From Winogradskyella aurantiaca (GTDB lineage: Bacteria; Bacteroidota; Bacteroidia; Flavobacteriales; Flavobacteriaceae): a DNA stretch of 64,000 nt. The stretch spans positions 62,001 through 126,000 of the forward strand of contig NZ_QKTV01000002.1 of the NCBI RefSeq assembly GCF_003362725.1, read 5' to 3'. Every line of letters starts with the position of its first letter. Position 1 is the first letter of the stretch. Of this stretch, positions 29,527 to 37,354 are shown in pieces. Both the position numbers and the translations under genes were made by a program. The notes under the pieces are model-generated. The model ran no database searches. It was not told the DNA's origin and saw only the letters and a program-made list of their open reading frames with translations.

Positions 29527-29555
29527 AAAGCCAATTCGTTTGAATTGGCTTTTTT
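29527..29555 (+). terminator. intrinsic terminator after the fad operon
   Basis: An 11-bp perfect stem (29527-29537 with 29542-29552) with a GTTT loop runs into a T tract. It closes the marR-fadN-fadA-fadE transcript. Confidence 0.9.
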
Positions 29556-29590
29556 ATTTATCTATATTTAAAGAACATAAAACTCTCACA

Positions 29591-30784
29591 ATGAAACAAG
29601 TCTACACGCTTGCCCTCCTCTTTATAAGTTATCTGATTATTGCTCAGCCCGATACAGAAGTGTATGTGTTTGATCTTACAACCACGGAATCTGGGGTAGC
29701 ATTATCTAATCAGCGTAATATTTCCAATAATCCCGGTTACGATAATCAGCCCTACTTCTTTAATGACAACATGGTAGTCTTTGCCTCTACACGCAGTGGT
29801 CAAACCGATATAGCGGCCTATAACATTCGCGATGGAAAAATGTCTTACATCAATGATACTGGACATGGAAGCGAATACTCCCCTACCAAAATACCTGGGC
29901 AAAATGCTGTTTCAGCCATCCGATTAGACACAACAGGACTACAACGACTTTACAGATATGATATGGACACTGGTAAGGATACCTTACTGGTTGACAAACT
30001 GGTGATTGGTTACCACACCTGGATTAACGATCATACCATAGCATCTTTTGTGCTTGGAGAACCTGCGACCCTAGTGGTAAGTGATCTAAAAAAAGGAGTC
30101 AACCTAAGCGTTGATAATACCATAGGGCGGTCCTTGCATAGCATTCCAAACACGGTTAATACCTTTAGTTATATTAGTAAAAAAGCAACGCCCTGGCAAA
30201 TCAAATCCTTAAATCTGGATAGTCAAAAAATCACCACAATTGCAGAAACGGTGCCTGAAGCAGAAGACATGTGTTGGTTGATTAACGGAACTATTCTAAT
30301 GGCCAAGGGCAATACCATTTACAAGATTGACCCTAAAAAGGACAAAGACTGGTCGGTGTTAAAGACCTTTGACGATCCAGACCTTCAAAATATCACTCGT
30401 GTAGCGGTTAATGAGACTGGCACCTTATTAAGTGTTGTATCAGAAATTGAACAGGTATCACCAGAGGTCATTGTGCAACAACAACTGGAGGCGTACAATT
30501 CTGGGGATATTGAGGCTTTTATGGCCACCTACTCAGATGATATTAAACTATTTCGATTTCCAAATACGCTTATGTCTGAAGGCAAGGCTCCCATGCGACA
30601 ACAATATGGATCCATGTTTGCTTCTATCAAAGATTTAAACGCAGAAATCGTGAATAGAACGGTTATTGGTAACAAGGTGATTGATAAGGAGAAAGTAACC
30701 GCCAATGGCAATGTTTTTTATGCTGTTGCAATTTATGAGGTCACCAATGGATTAATATCTCGTGTAACGTTTATAAGAGAATAA
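29591..30784 (+). CDS. exported TolB-like propeller fused to a SnoaL-like domain
   Basis: The ATG at 29591 begins a signal peptide (MKQVYTLALLFISYLIIAQ); an upstream in-frame ATG would run through the fad terminator and was rejected. Residues about 30-285 resemble a TolB/PD40-type beta-propeller (NPGYDNQPYFFNDNMVVFAS, TRSGQTDIAAY). The last 110 residues look like a SnoaL/NTF2-fold domain (QQLEAYNSGDIEAFMATYSD, LMSEGKAPMRQQYGSMF). The combination suggests a periplasmic or secreted protein; SnoaL-like domains range from enzymes to binding modules, so no reaction is assigned. It is a single-gene unit with no partner nearby. Confidence 0.7.
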   Translation: MKQVYTLALLFISYLIIAQPDTEVYVFDLTTTESGVALSNQRNISNNPGYDNQPYFFNDNMVVFASTRSGQTDIAAYNIRDGKMSYINDTGHGSEYSPTKIPGQNAVSAIRLDTTGLQRLYRYDMDTGKDTLLVDKLVIGYHTWINDHTIASFVLGEPATLVVSDLKKGVNLSVDNTIGRSLHSIPNTVNTFSYISKKATPWQIKSLNLDSQKITTIAETVPEAEDMCWLINGTILMAKGNTIYKIDPKKDKDWSVLKTFDDPDLQNITRVAVNETGTLLSVVSEIEQVSPEVIVQQQLEAYNSGDIEAFMATYSDDIKLFRFPNTLMSEGKAPMRQQYGSMFASIKDLNAEIVNRTVIGNKVIDKEKVTANGNVFYAVAIYEVTNGLISRVTFIRE

Positions 30785-31162
30785 ACCCTTATCATTTCTA
30801 TCTGGTGTAATTAATTTAAGACTATTAGAAAGCCAGCAATCAAATTATAATCCCTCTTTAGCTTGTCCTATAAAATCCTATTCGGTATTGAGCTCTATAA
30901 AAACAATGCCAATAAAATTCTTGCATAAACCTTGTTTCGAATACGAGGAAATTAGATTTCTTTGAAATTTGGGATAAATTAAGAGAGGTAGACAAAAGGT
31001 ATCCTTTGCCATAGATATACGTATCCCCCATTACAATGAAAAGTAGGCATTAGATTTCGTATTCTAGTGGTCTATCTTTTCAGGGCAGCTATTTCAACTA
31101 TATTTACAAATTAAGATTTTGGCACATTTGTTGATTTTTCCCTTTTTATTAAAACTTTGACC
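30785..31162. other. 378-base region without a recognisable gene
   Basis: All frames are interrupted by stops. I see no hairpin terminator, repeat or RNA gene. The last 60 bases are AT-rich and probably hold the promoter of the DUF4476 gene, although only a degenerate AAACTTTG is found at the -7 position. Confidence 0.5.
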
Positions 31163-31846
31163 ATGATGAAAACTAAAATTCCTATTATCCTATTCTTGCT
31201 TTTTAATTTAAGTAACGTCAATGAAAGCCTTGGACAAAATCGTCGAGTTGGCAATAGTAATTCCTACAACGACTATATCAACAACATACAATCCACCGGC
31301 AATGAAGTGAATCGTTTCAATGCTGCACTAAATTATGTGTCTATGGAATTACTATCGTCGGCGCAATTGACAACTATACTGCGTTACATCCATGGTGATC
31401 AGAATAAATTTTCTATAGGAGTACGAGCATATCCAAACGTCATTGATAAGGAAAATTTCTTTTTGGTTTATGATTGCTTTGCGCGATTTTCTTGGGCTAT
31501 AAGACTATACCACTTTACTCAAGGAAATCAAGAACCTATACATATTGAGCCCGTCTGTAGCACAAATACCAATGAGTTCGATTACATTAAATCCAGTATT
31601 AAAGATCAAATTTTCAATGACAAACAAATTGAAATGGCCAAGAATCATATTCAACAGAGGTGCCTAACTATTGAACAAATGAAAGAGCTTTGCACAATTT
31701 TTAGTTTGGATAATTACAAACTTGAACTGATAAAATTTATGTTTGATTATACAGATCAACCACAACGCTTTTACGAATTCAAAGACTTATTAACCTTCAA
31801 AAGTACACAGCGTGATTTGGATCAATTTTTAGTGAGTAGAGACTAA
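31163..31846 (+). CDS. DUF4476 domain exported protein
   Basis: The protein of about 227 residues starts at one of two adjacent ATGs (31163 or 31166) and has a signal peptide (MKTKIPIILFLLFNLSNVNESLGQ in two parts). The C-terminal 90 residues (from DYIKSSIKDQIFNDKQ to FKSTQRDLDQFL) match the DUF4476 pattern, including the helix-rich LCTIFSLDNYKLELIKFMFDYT stretch. DUF4476 is frequent in secreted Bacteroidota proteins and has no known activity. The N-terminal part (about 30-130) is not recognised. It lies next to a decayed region, so its neighbourhood offers no functional hint. Confidence 0.7.
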   Translation: MMKTKIPIILFLLFNLSNVNESLGQNRRVGNSNSYNDYINNIQSTGNEVNRFNAALNYVSMELLSSAQLTTILRYIHGDQNKFSIGVRAYPNVIDKENFFLVYDCFARFSWAIRLYHFTQGNQEPIHIEPVCSTNTNEFDYIKSSIKDQIFNDKQIEMAKNHIQQRCLTIEQMKELCTIFSLDNYKLELIKFMFDYTDQPQRFYEFKDLLTFKSTQRDLDQFLVSRD

Positions 31847-31964
31847 CAAATACGTTCAAATAACTACAATAAAGTCACCTAATTTATTTTAAACAACAGG
31901 TTTTAACTTCTTTTTTTTGTAATCCACTTGAATTAACAGTCAAATAATACCGCCTATCTAGCCT

Positions 31965-32138
31965 GTATTAGACTATGTTTTTAAACGTTGTCCTGATACC
32001 ATTTACAACTCAATTGGGACAGCCGTTCAATCCGGTCAGGTTATTGATGATGAAAAAATCGATGTAAGTCGACTCACCGAGGGCATGTACATTATTAAAC
32101 TAGGCCATTCAAAAGCACTTAAGTTTGCTAAAAACTAA
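31965..32138 (+). pseudogene. relic of a T9SS type A C-terminal sorting domain
   Basis: An open stretch without a start reads through DTIYNSIGTAVQSGQVIDD, then EKIDVSRLTEGMYIIKL and a final KALKFAKN before TAA at 32136. This is the typical end of a T9SS cargo protein (IYN-x-x-G, V-x-x-L-x-x-G-x-Y, then a Lys-rich tail). A stop at 31959 and the absence of any upstream domain show that only the tail survives. It marks a deleted gene for a secreted protein. Confidence 0.65.
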
Positions 32139-32205
32139 ATCTTTTGAAAAATTGACGCTACTATAAAAAAGCTTGAGGCTGGTATATTTCAGGTCATAAC
32201 AAACA

Positions 32206-32434
32206 TTGATTCTTAAGTTTATACAACTACTCAAACTGCCCATAGCCCTCTTTCTAATGATTTTGCCAAACTTTACTGTTACAGCTCAAGGTAAAAAAAC
32301 AGATTATGAGCAAATTGATCGAGGAATTGCGATTTTACATGTCTAATATTAAAGTCGGACAAACAACTCTTGACGAACAATTAAAGCTATGTAATTTGCT
32401 AATTGAAGAAATTATACTGGAACTGGATAATTAA
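32206..32434 (+). pseudogene. probable frameshifted small secreted protein gene
   Basis: From a TTG at 32206 one frame encodes a convincing signal peptide (MILKFIQLLKLPIALFLMIL, then PNFTVTAQ) and about 20 further residues before a TAA at 32344. A second frame, open from the ATG at 32306, continues for 42 residues (MSKLIEELRFYMSNIKVGQT at its start, a Leu/Ile/Glu-rich helix at its end) to a TAA at 32432. A single indel between about 32306 and 32340 would join them into one small exported protein. Alternatively the 42-residue frame is an independent small gene. I recognise neither part. Confidence 0.35.
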
Positions 32435-32438
32435 AAGC

Positions 32439-33536
32439 CTAAAACGTATACCCTACTCTAAGGTCAAAAAAATCGGCTACATGCCTGTGGGCCTTTAGAT
32501 TAAATCCTGCAAATAGGTGTTTATTAAAATTATAAGTTAATCCATAGCGCTGATACACATCATCCGTAATACGATACTGATTATAATAGTACACCCCTAA
32601 TTGCTGACTAAAAGATACTTTTCCCCACCAAAAAACATGACCTGCTAAAATGCCACCTTGAAAAAAGTTAGCATTAGCCCCATCCAATTCAATTTGCTCT
32701 TTTCGAGAATAGTCAAAAATTAGCTCTGTACCTGCAGTTAACGCACTGCGCCCTCCAATCCAGCGGGCATATTCACCCATAAATCCAAAAACAAAAAACT
32801 TGTCCTTATCTCCTACTGCGGCATTGCTCCATCCCGTAAACACCGCCACTGAAATTCGTGTCTTTTCTTCTGGAGGAAGACGTTTTCCCATGCGGTCCAA
32901 TTCTGGATAATGCACATCAACCAAGCTTTTGGTAACCCCCATATTCAACGAGGGGAAATTAAGCCCCTTGTTCGGGGTGCTAATGCCTCCATTAGAAGTA
33001 TGATTATATTTAACTCCAAAACGCAAGTTCCAGGCATCCGTCAAGCGGTAATTCATTCCTAGGCCTAAAACGATGGCAAAACTTAAATTGGTACTATAAG
33101 ATTCGTTTAAAGGATTATTCTCTGCATCATAAGGATTAGTGAGATAAGCCCCGCCAAGCCCTGCCTTCACAAAGATATTAGCCCGTTTTAAAGTTCTAAA
33201 TGTGGGTTCAACATAGCCCATGGCCAAAATACCATTCCCAAGAACATCAAGACTGCCAAAATTCCAATAGGCAAGATCAACCCCCACACGTGGAAAACAA
33301 TTGCAAAAATCCCAGGCATTTTGAGTCAACAAAAGTTTGGACCATTCCACACTAATGGCTGAAGGATAGGTGGCCCCTAATTCTCTCAAGGTGGGCGCAT
33401 GTTGTAAGATGTATCCATAATCAAGGCTTGCGCCTAGAACTGTTGGTTTTGATTCAACGAAGGTGGAATCCACTTGAGAATGCACTCCTATTGACCATAA
33501 AAAACACAGATAAAAACCCCAGAAATAAATCTTCAT
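32439..33536 (-). CDS. acyloxyacyl hydrolase (PagL-like lipid A 3-O-deacylase)
   Basis: The 365-residue protein has a signal peptide (MKIYFWGFYLCFLWSIGVHS) and alternating beta-strand sequence ending in an aromatic residue, as in an outer-membrane barrel. The segment NHTSNGG with His179 and Ser181, followed by NKGLNFPSLNMGV, corresponds to the catalytic His-x-Ser and following loop of PagL, which removes the 3-linked acyl chain from lipid A. It is longer than PagL of Pseudomonas (about 170 residues). The second half (residues about 215-365) is another set of strands, so it may be a two-part barrel typical of Bacteroidota. It is a separate unit. Confidence 0.72.
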   Translation of the reverse strand: MKIYFWGFYLCFLWSIGVHSQVDSTFVESKPTVLGASLDYGYILQHAPTLRELGATYPSAISVEWSKLLLTQNAWDFCNCFPRVGVDLAYWNFGSLDVLGNGILAMGYVEPTFRTLKRANIFVKAGLGGAYLTNPYDAENNPLNESYSTNLSFAIVLGLGMNYRLTDAWNLRFGVKYNHTSNGGISTPNKGLNFPSLNMGVTKSLVDVHYPELDRMGKRLPPEEKTRISVAVFTGWSNAAVGDKDKFFVFGFMGEYARWIGGRSALTAGTELIFDYSRKEQIELDGANANFFQGGILAGHVFWWGKVSFSQQLGVYYYNQYRITDDVYQRYGLTYNFNKHLFAGFNLKAHRHVADFFDLRVGYTF

Positions 33537-33591
33537 AGCAATTTGAAGGAGATTTCTTTTTCAATATTAAAGTTACGGTATGAGGACGTAT

Positions 33592-33616
33592 AAAAAAAAG
33601 TGCCTCAAGGGCACCT
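33592..33616 (-). terminator. intrinsic terminator after the 33.6-kb exported protein gene
   Basis: On the minus strand GTGCC-CTTGA-GGCAC is followed by eight T residues, 18 bases after the stop of the gene ending at 33634. Confidence 0.75.
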
Positions 33617-33633
33617 CATTATTTTACATCAAG

Positions 33634-33981
33634 TTATTTGGTTCTATCTTTAAACTTGGGTAGGTTGAACCAGATTTTTTTAACATCGTTTTGTCTAATA
33701 AGTTTAATCATATAGTCACCCTCTTTTAACCGTGTGGGATTGATGATAATATAATTGGTCACCTTGGACCCTTTAGGGGCATTGATAACGTAAGAGAACC
33801 TGCGCTTATCTCTTGTAAGATCCCATATTTCATAGGATACAAGATCTTCTTTTGAAAATATTCTTATAAAATATTCTTCATCAACAAAGCTTTCAATACC
33901 ACTGTCCAGTCGCGTAATTTCTTGCGAAAAACTACTCAGACCAATTAAACAGAAGAGGGTAACTAGGAATGTAATTTTCAT
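33634..33981 (-). CDS. small exported protein of unknown function
   Basis: I do not recognise this protein of about 115 residues. The ATG at 33981 was chosen because it gives a standard signal peptide (MKITFLVTLFCLIGLSSFSQ); two earlier in-frame ATGs (34005 and 33993) would add a polar extension. The mature part of about 95 residues is beta-rich with a basic C-terminus (NLPKFKDRTK), and contains YIIINPTRLKEGDYMIKLI, which resembles the end of an immunoglobulin-like or T9SS-like beta domain. A good terminator follows. The upstream 261 bases before the divergent gene show no clear promoter. Confidence 0.6.
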   Translation of the reverse strand: MKITFLVTLFCLIGLSSFSQEITRLDSGIESFVDEEYFIRIFSKEDLVSYEIWDLTRDKRRFSYVINAPKGSKVTNYIIINPTRLKEGDYMIKLIRQNDVKKIWFNLPKFKDRTK

Positions 33982-34266
33982 TTTTGGGGCCATATGGTTC
34001 CTCATAACTCAAAGTTGGCTCTACTGTAGGTAAGCGCAACTCAATAGAATTTGTCAAAGATTGCGAAAAAAACGGTTTTCACATAATAAGATAACAATTA
34101 GATATCAAAAGAAATATTAACAATAAGGATAACATTGTCAAATCATTAATTAGACTTATTATGATTTCTTAAAACCCCAATTCTAATTGCTTCTTGGTGT
34201 ATTTAATCGTGTAAGTAGTATATTAACCTTCAGTTATAAAGACTAACCAATTTAAATCAAAATCAA

Positions 34267-34731
34267 ATGCGGTATCTGTTACTATTATGCCTTCTGCCAA
34301 CCTTAGTCTTATCCCAGGAAAACCAATTAGAAGCCAAGCTGGACAATATAGCCTGGATCGCGGGTACATGGCATGGTGAGGCTTTTGGAGGGCAGGTAGA
34401 AGAAATTTGGAGCGAACCTTCTGGGGGTTCCATGATGGCAACCTTTAAGCTAGTTGTTGAAGGCCAAGTTGGCTTCTATGAAATTGAAATTATTAGAGAG
34501 GTTGGTAACACGCTATTGTTACAACTCAAGCACTTTAAGGCCAACCTGAAAGGTTGGGAGACCAAAGATGAAACGGTTGATTTCCCTTTGGAATATATCA
34601 CTAAAGACAAAGCTGTTTTTGAAGGCATGATTTTCGAGCGCATTGGTGAGAGCAAAATGAATGTTTATGTTGATGTAAAAAATGATAACGGAGAAATTGA
34701 GGAACTAAAATTCGAATATACGAGGCAATGA
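34267..34731 (+). CDS. DUF6265 family exported protein
   Basis: The 154-residue protein has a short signal peptide (MRYLLLLCLLPTLVLSQ). A beta-barrel-like body follows, with AWIAGTWHGEAFGGQVEEIW, MMATFKLV and FYEIEIIRE. The W-IAG-W start and the EEIW/GG-MM pattern are those of the DUF6265 family, likely of lipocalin/THAP4-like fold. No activity has been assigned. Its stop overlaps the start of the CBM9-like gene by four bases (ATGA), so the two are translated together. Confidence 0.72.
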   Translation: MRYLLLLCLLPTLVLSQENQLEAKLDNIAWIAGTWHGEAFGGQVEEIWSEPSGGSMMATFKLVVEGQVGFYEIEIIREVGNTLLLQLKHFKANLKGWETKDETVDFPLEYITKDKAVFEGMIFERIGESKMNVYVDVKNDNGEIEELKFEYTRQ

Positions 34732-35477
34732 AAAGGTATTCAAAACTAGTAAGCACTGTGTGGCTGTCCTTATTATCCGTTTTGGCCTGGTCACAAAATA
34801 ATAAGAAGAAGGATTATGATATTAAGGAAGTCCATAAAACCAACGAAGAAATCATAATTGATGGTATAGCTAACGAATCCGTTTGGGAAGAACAAGAATG
34901 GCATCCTATTGATCAACTATGGTTGGGAGATGCCTACTCCCCAGATGACTTTTCAGGAAGATATAAGTTGGTTTGGGACCCTTCAGGATTATATCTCCTT
35001 GCTGAAATTACCGATGATATACTTCTAGATAACTATGAAGACCCCCTCACCAAATGGTGGGACGAAGATTGTTTGGAAATATTTATTGATGAAAACAATA
35101 GCGGAGGCGATCATCAATTCAATCATTCGGCCTTTGCCTATCATGTAGACTTAAAAGGAAATGTCGTGGACGTGACTCCCAATCAAACTGGTAAACTTTA
35201 TAATTCTCATGTTCTTTCAGAACGGGTAAGCACCGGCAACATTACTTATTGGGAAGTGAAAATTCTATTGTATGACGATACCTATGTAGACGATTCTGAG
35301 CAACAACCTCAGCAATTGTCAGCTGGAAAAAAAATGGGTTTTGCACTAGCCTACTGTGATAATGACTCCAGTGAACATCGCGAAAATTTTATTGGCTCTT
35401 CCAACCACCCTGGATTTAAACAAGACCTGGGATGGAAAGATGCTAGTGTCTTTGGCACTTTAATTTTAAAAGAATAA
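34728..35477 (+). CDS. CBM9-like sugar-binding exported protein
   Basis: The 249-residue protein has a signal peptide (about 1-22, ending LAWSQ) and one carbohydrate-binding-module-9-like domain. The features are IIIDGIANESVWEEQEWHPI, the WDPSGLYLLAEITDD strand pair and WWDEDCLEIFIDEN. Such modules bind sugars, or in related proteins act as cytochrome-like ligand domains without haem. No catalytic domain is attached. It overlaps the DUF6265 gene and ends two bases from the convergent GH15 gene. A role in carbohydrate sensing or binding at the surface is inferred only from the fold. Confidence 0.75.
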   Translation: MKRYSKLVSTVWLSLLSVLAWSQNNKKKDYDIKEVHKTNEEIIIDGIANESVWEEQEWHPIDQLWLGDAYSPDDFSGRYKLVWDPSGLYLLAEITDDILLDNYEDPLTKWWDEDCLEIFIDENNSGGDHQFNHSAFAYHVDLKGNVVDVTPNQTGKLYNSHVLSERVSTGNITYWEVKILLYDDTYVDDSEQQPQQLSAGKKMGFALAYCDNDSSEHRENFIGSSNHPGFKQDLGWKDASVFGTLILKE

Positions 35478-35479
35478 CC

Positions 35480-37279
35480 CTATCGGATGACACTTTTCAG
35501 TTTTTGCTTTCGCACCCCTTTAGACATATTTATTGCTGTTTCTATTAAGGCTAAATGTGAATAGGCCTGAGGAAAGTTTCCAAGCAATCGTTTAGTTTTA
35601 AAATCGATGTCCTCACTAAACAACCCAAGATGATTACTATAAGATAGTAACTGATCAAACATCTGTTGTGCGCGTTCCTCCTCTCCTATTTTATATAGGC
35701 TGTTAATAAACCAAAACGTACAAATAGTAAAGGATGAAGATGGAAGTCCAAAATCGTCCTGATTTTTATAACGGTATAATAAGCCATCATTGCATAGCTC
35801 GCGTTCAACTGCTTTTACTGTGCTTATAAATTTGGGGTTTCTAGCTTCAATAAACCCATAAGATTCCATGAGTAAAACCGAGGCATCCAAATCTTTGGAA
35901 CCATAAGACTGCGTAAAGGCCTGTACTTCCTCATTCCAGGCATGGGCCATAATATCCTCTCTTATGGCCTCCTCTAGTAACTGCCAACGAGCCAATTTGG
36001 TTGTTTTTCCTAATAATTCTGCCACTTTAATAGCCTTATCCACGGCCACCCAACACAGCACCTTAGAAAAGGTGAAGTGTTGATCGCCTTCTCTAAATTC
36101 CCAAATACCCTTGTCTGGTTCTTGCCAGTGTTTACCAACCACCCAAACGATTCCCTTGGTAATGGTCCATAGTTCTTCACGATTGTCAACATCGCTCTTA
36201 AAATTCAAAAGAAGCTGATATACGACGTCCATAAGAATGCCATAAATATCATTTTGTTTTTGTTTATAAGCAGCGTTTCCAATTCTAACAGGTTTGGATC
36301 CCTGATAACCGGACAAATGATCCAGTGACAATTCGGTTAATTTCTTTTCGCGTCCAATGCCATACATGATCTGAAGCTTCTCATCTTTATCAGGCATTAA
36401 ATCAATAATGAAATTTAAATAGCGCTTTCCAATATTCTTATGCCCTAATTGGGTCATTACCTTTATCACCATAGAGGCATCACGAATCCAACAGAAGCGA
36501 TAATCCCAATTCCTAACTTCACCAATAGTCTCAGGTAAACTTGTTGTAGCAGCCGCTAAAACCGCCCCTGTTTTGTCATAGCTTAAAAGCTTAAGGGTAA
36601 TGGCACTTCTTGATATGTAATTGTTGTATTGTTCAAAAGCCGACGTTCGCTCCATCCAATTAAGCCAATACACTTTAGTACGTTCGTATTCCAATTGTAC
36701 CTCCTTAGCATCAGGAATCACCAATTTCTCGTTGTACCCAAACCAAAGAAACTGATCTTGAGTTATAACAACCTCTTTTGCTTTAACTATTGATTCATGG
36801 TCCAAACTTGAGTACAGGAATAAGGTGTCATAGGTTTCCTCATCATTAATACTAACAATAAAATCGTGTTTCAGGTAGCTAGTGGTTATGCCTTTAGCAT
36901 ATTCTAATTTAGGTTGATAATCAACTTTAAAGCTAGGCTTACCAGAACAATGCCTAATAGATCTAATAACCTCTGGTGGCTTGTGATATTTCTTATCAGC
37001 CATATAATACCTGGGCATAAAATCATGCACTTCAAAAGCATCCAATCCGTTACTAAATCTGGTAATAAGAATGGCTGTATCATCTAAATAACGCTGAGAT
37101 ATTTTGTAACTCTCGTCGACAATAAAACCAAAATGTCCACCAATCTCTTCATCTAAAAGTTTGGCAAATACCGAAGCTGAATCAAATTTTGGTAAACAGC
37201 ACCAGTCTATCGAGCCTGTTTTAGATACCAAAGCAGCACTCTGGCAATTACCAATAATACCGTAATGTAAATTATTCAT
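35480..37279 (-). CDS. glycoside hydrolase family 15 protein (glucoamylase/trehalase-like)
   Basis: The 599-residue enzyme has an N-terminal beta-sandwich (about 1-200, NLHYGIIGNCQSAALVSKTG) and an (alpha/alpha)6 barrel. The barrel includes RNWDYRFCWIRDASM near residue 252, which is a hallmark of GH15, and AWNEEVQAFTQSYGSKDLDA near 445. No signal peptide is present, so it is cytoplasmic. GH15 proteins of this bacterial type include alpha,alpha-trehalases and glucan hydrolases. Being divergent from the trehalose synthase/phosphatase gene with about 75 bases between start codons, it is best regarded as a candidate trehalase, but this is inference from context. Confidence 0.85.
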   Translation of the reverse strand: MNNLHYGIIGNCQSAALVSKTGSIDWCCLPKFDSASVFAKLLDEEIGGHFGFIVDESYKISQRYLDDTAILITRFSNGLDAFEVHDFMPRYYMADKKYHKPPEVIRSIRHCSGKPSFKVDYQPKLEYAKGITTSYLKHDFIVSINDEETYDTLFLYSSLDHESIVKAKEVVITQDQFLWFGYNEKLVIPDAKEVQLEYERTKVYWLNWMERTSAFEQYNNYISRSAITLKLLSYDKTGAVLAAATTSLPETIGEVRNWDYRFCWIRDASMVIKVMTQLGHKNIGKRYLNFIIDLMPDKDEKLQIMYGIGREKKLTELSLDHLSGYQGSKPVRIGNAAYKQKQNDIYGILMDVVYQLLLNFKSDVDNREELWTITKGIVWVVGKHWQEPDKGIWEFREGDQHFTFSKVLCWVAVDKAIKVAELLGKTTKLARWQLLEEAIREDIMAHAWNEEVQAFTQSYGSKDLDASVLLMESYGFIEARNPKFISTVKAVERELCNDGLLYRYKNQDDFGLPSSSFTICTFWFINSLYKIGEEERAQQMFDQLLSYSNHLGLFSEDIDFKTKRLLGNFPQAYSHLALIETAINMSKGVRKQKLKSVIR

Positions 37280-37354
37280 TATTTCTTTCTGTTGAATATG
37301 GCTAAGCCTGCAATTTTCTTTAAATTAACGAAAATCTTAGTACCCAGCCAATTA

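Noticed and set aside
29522-29590. Upstream in-frame start for the propeller-SnoaL gene
   Set aside because: The extension would translate through the strong terminator of the fad operon and hide the signal peptide.
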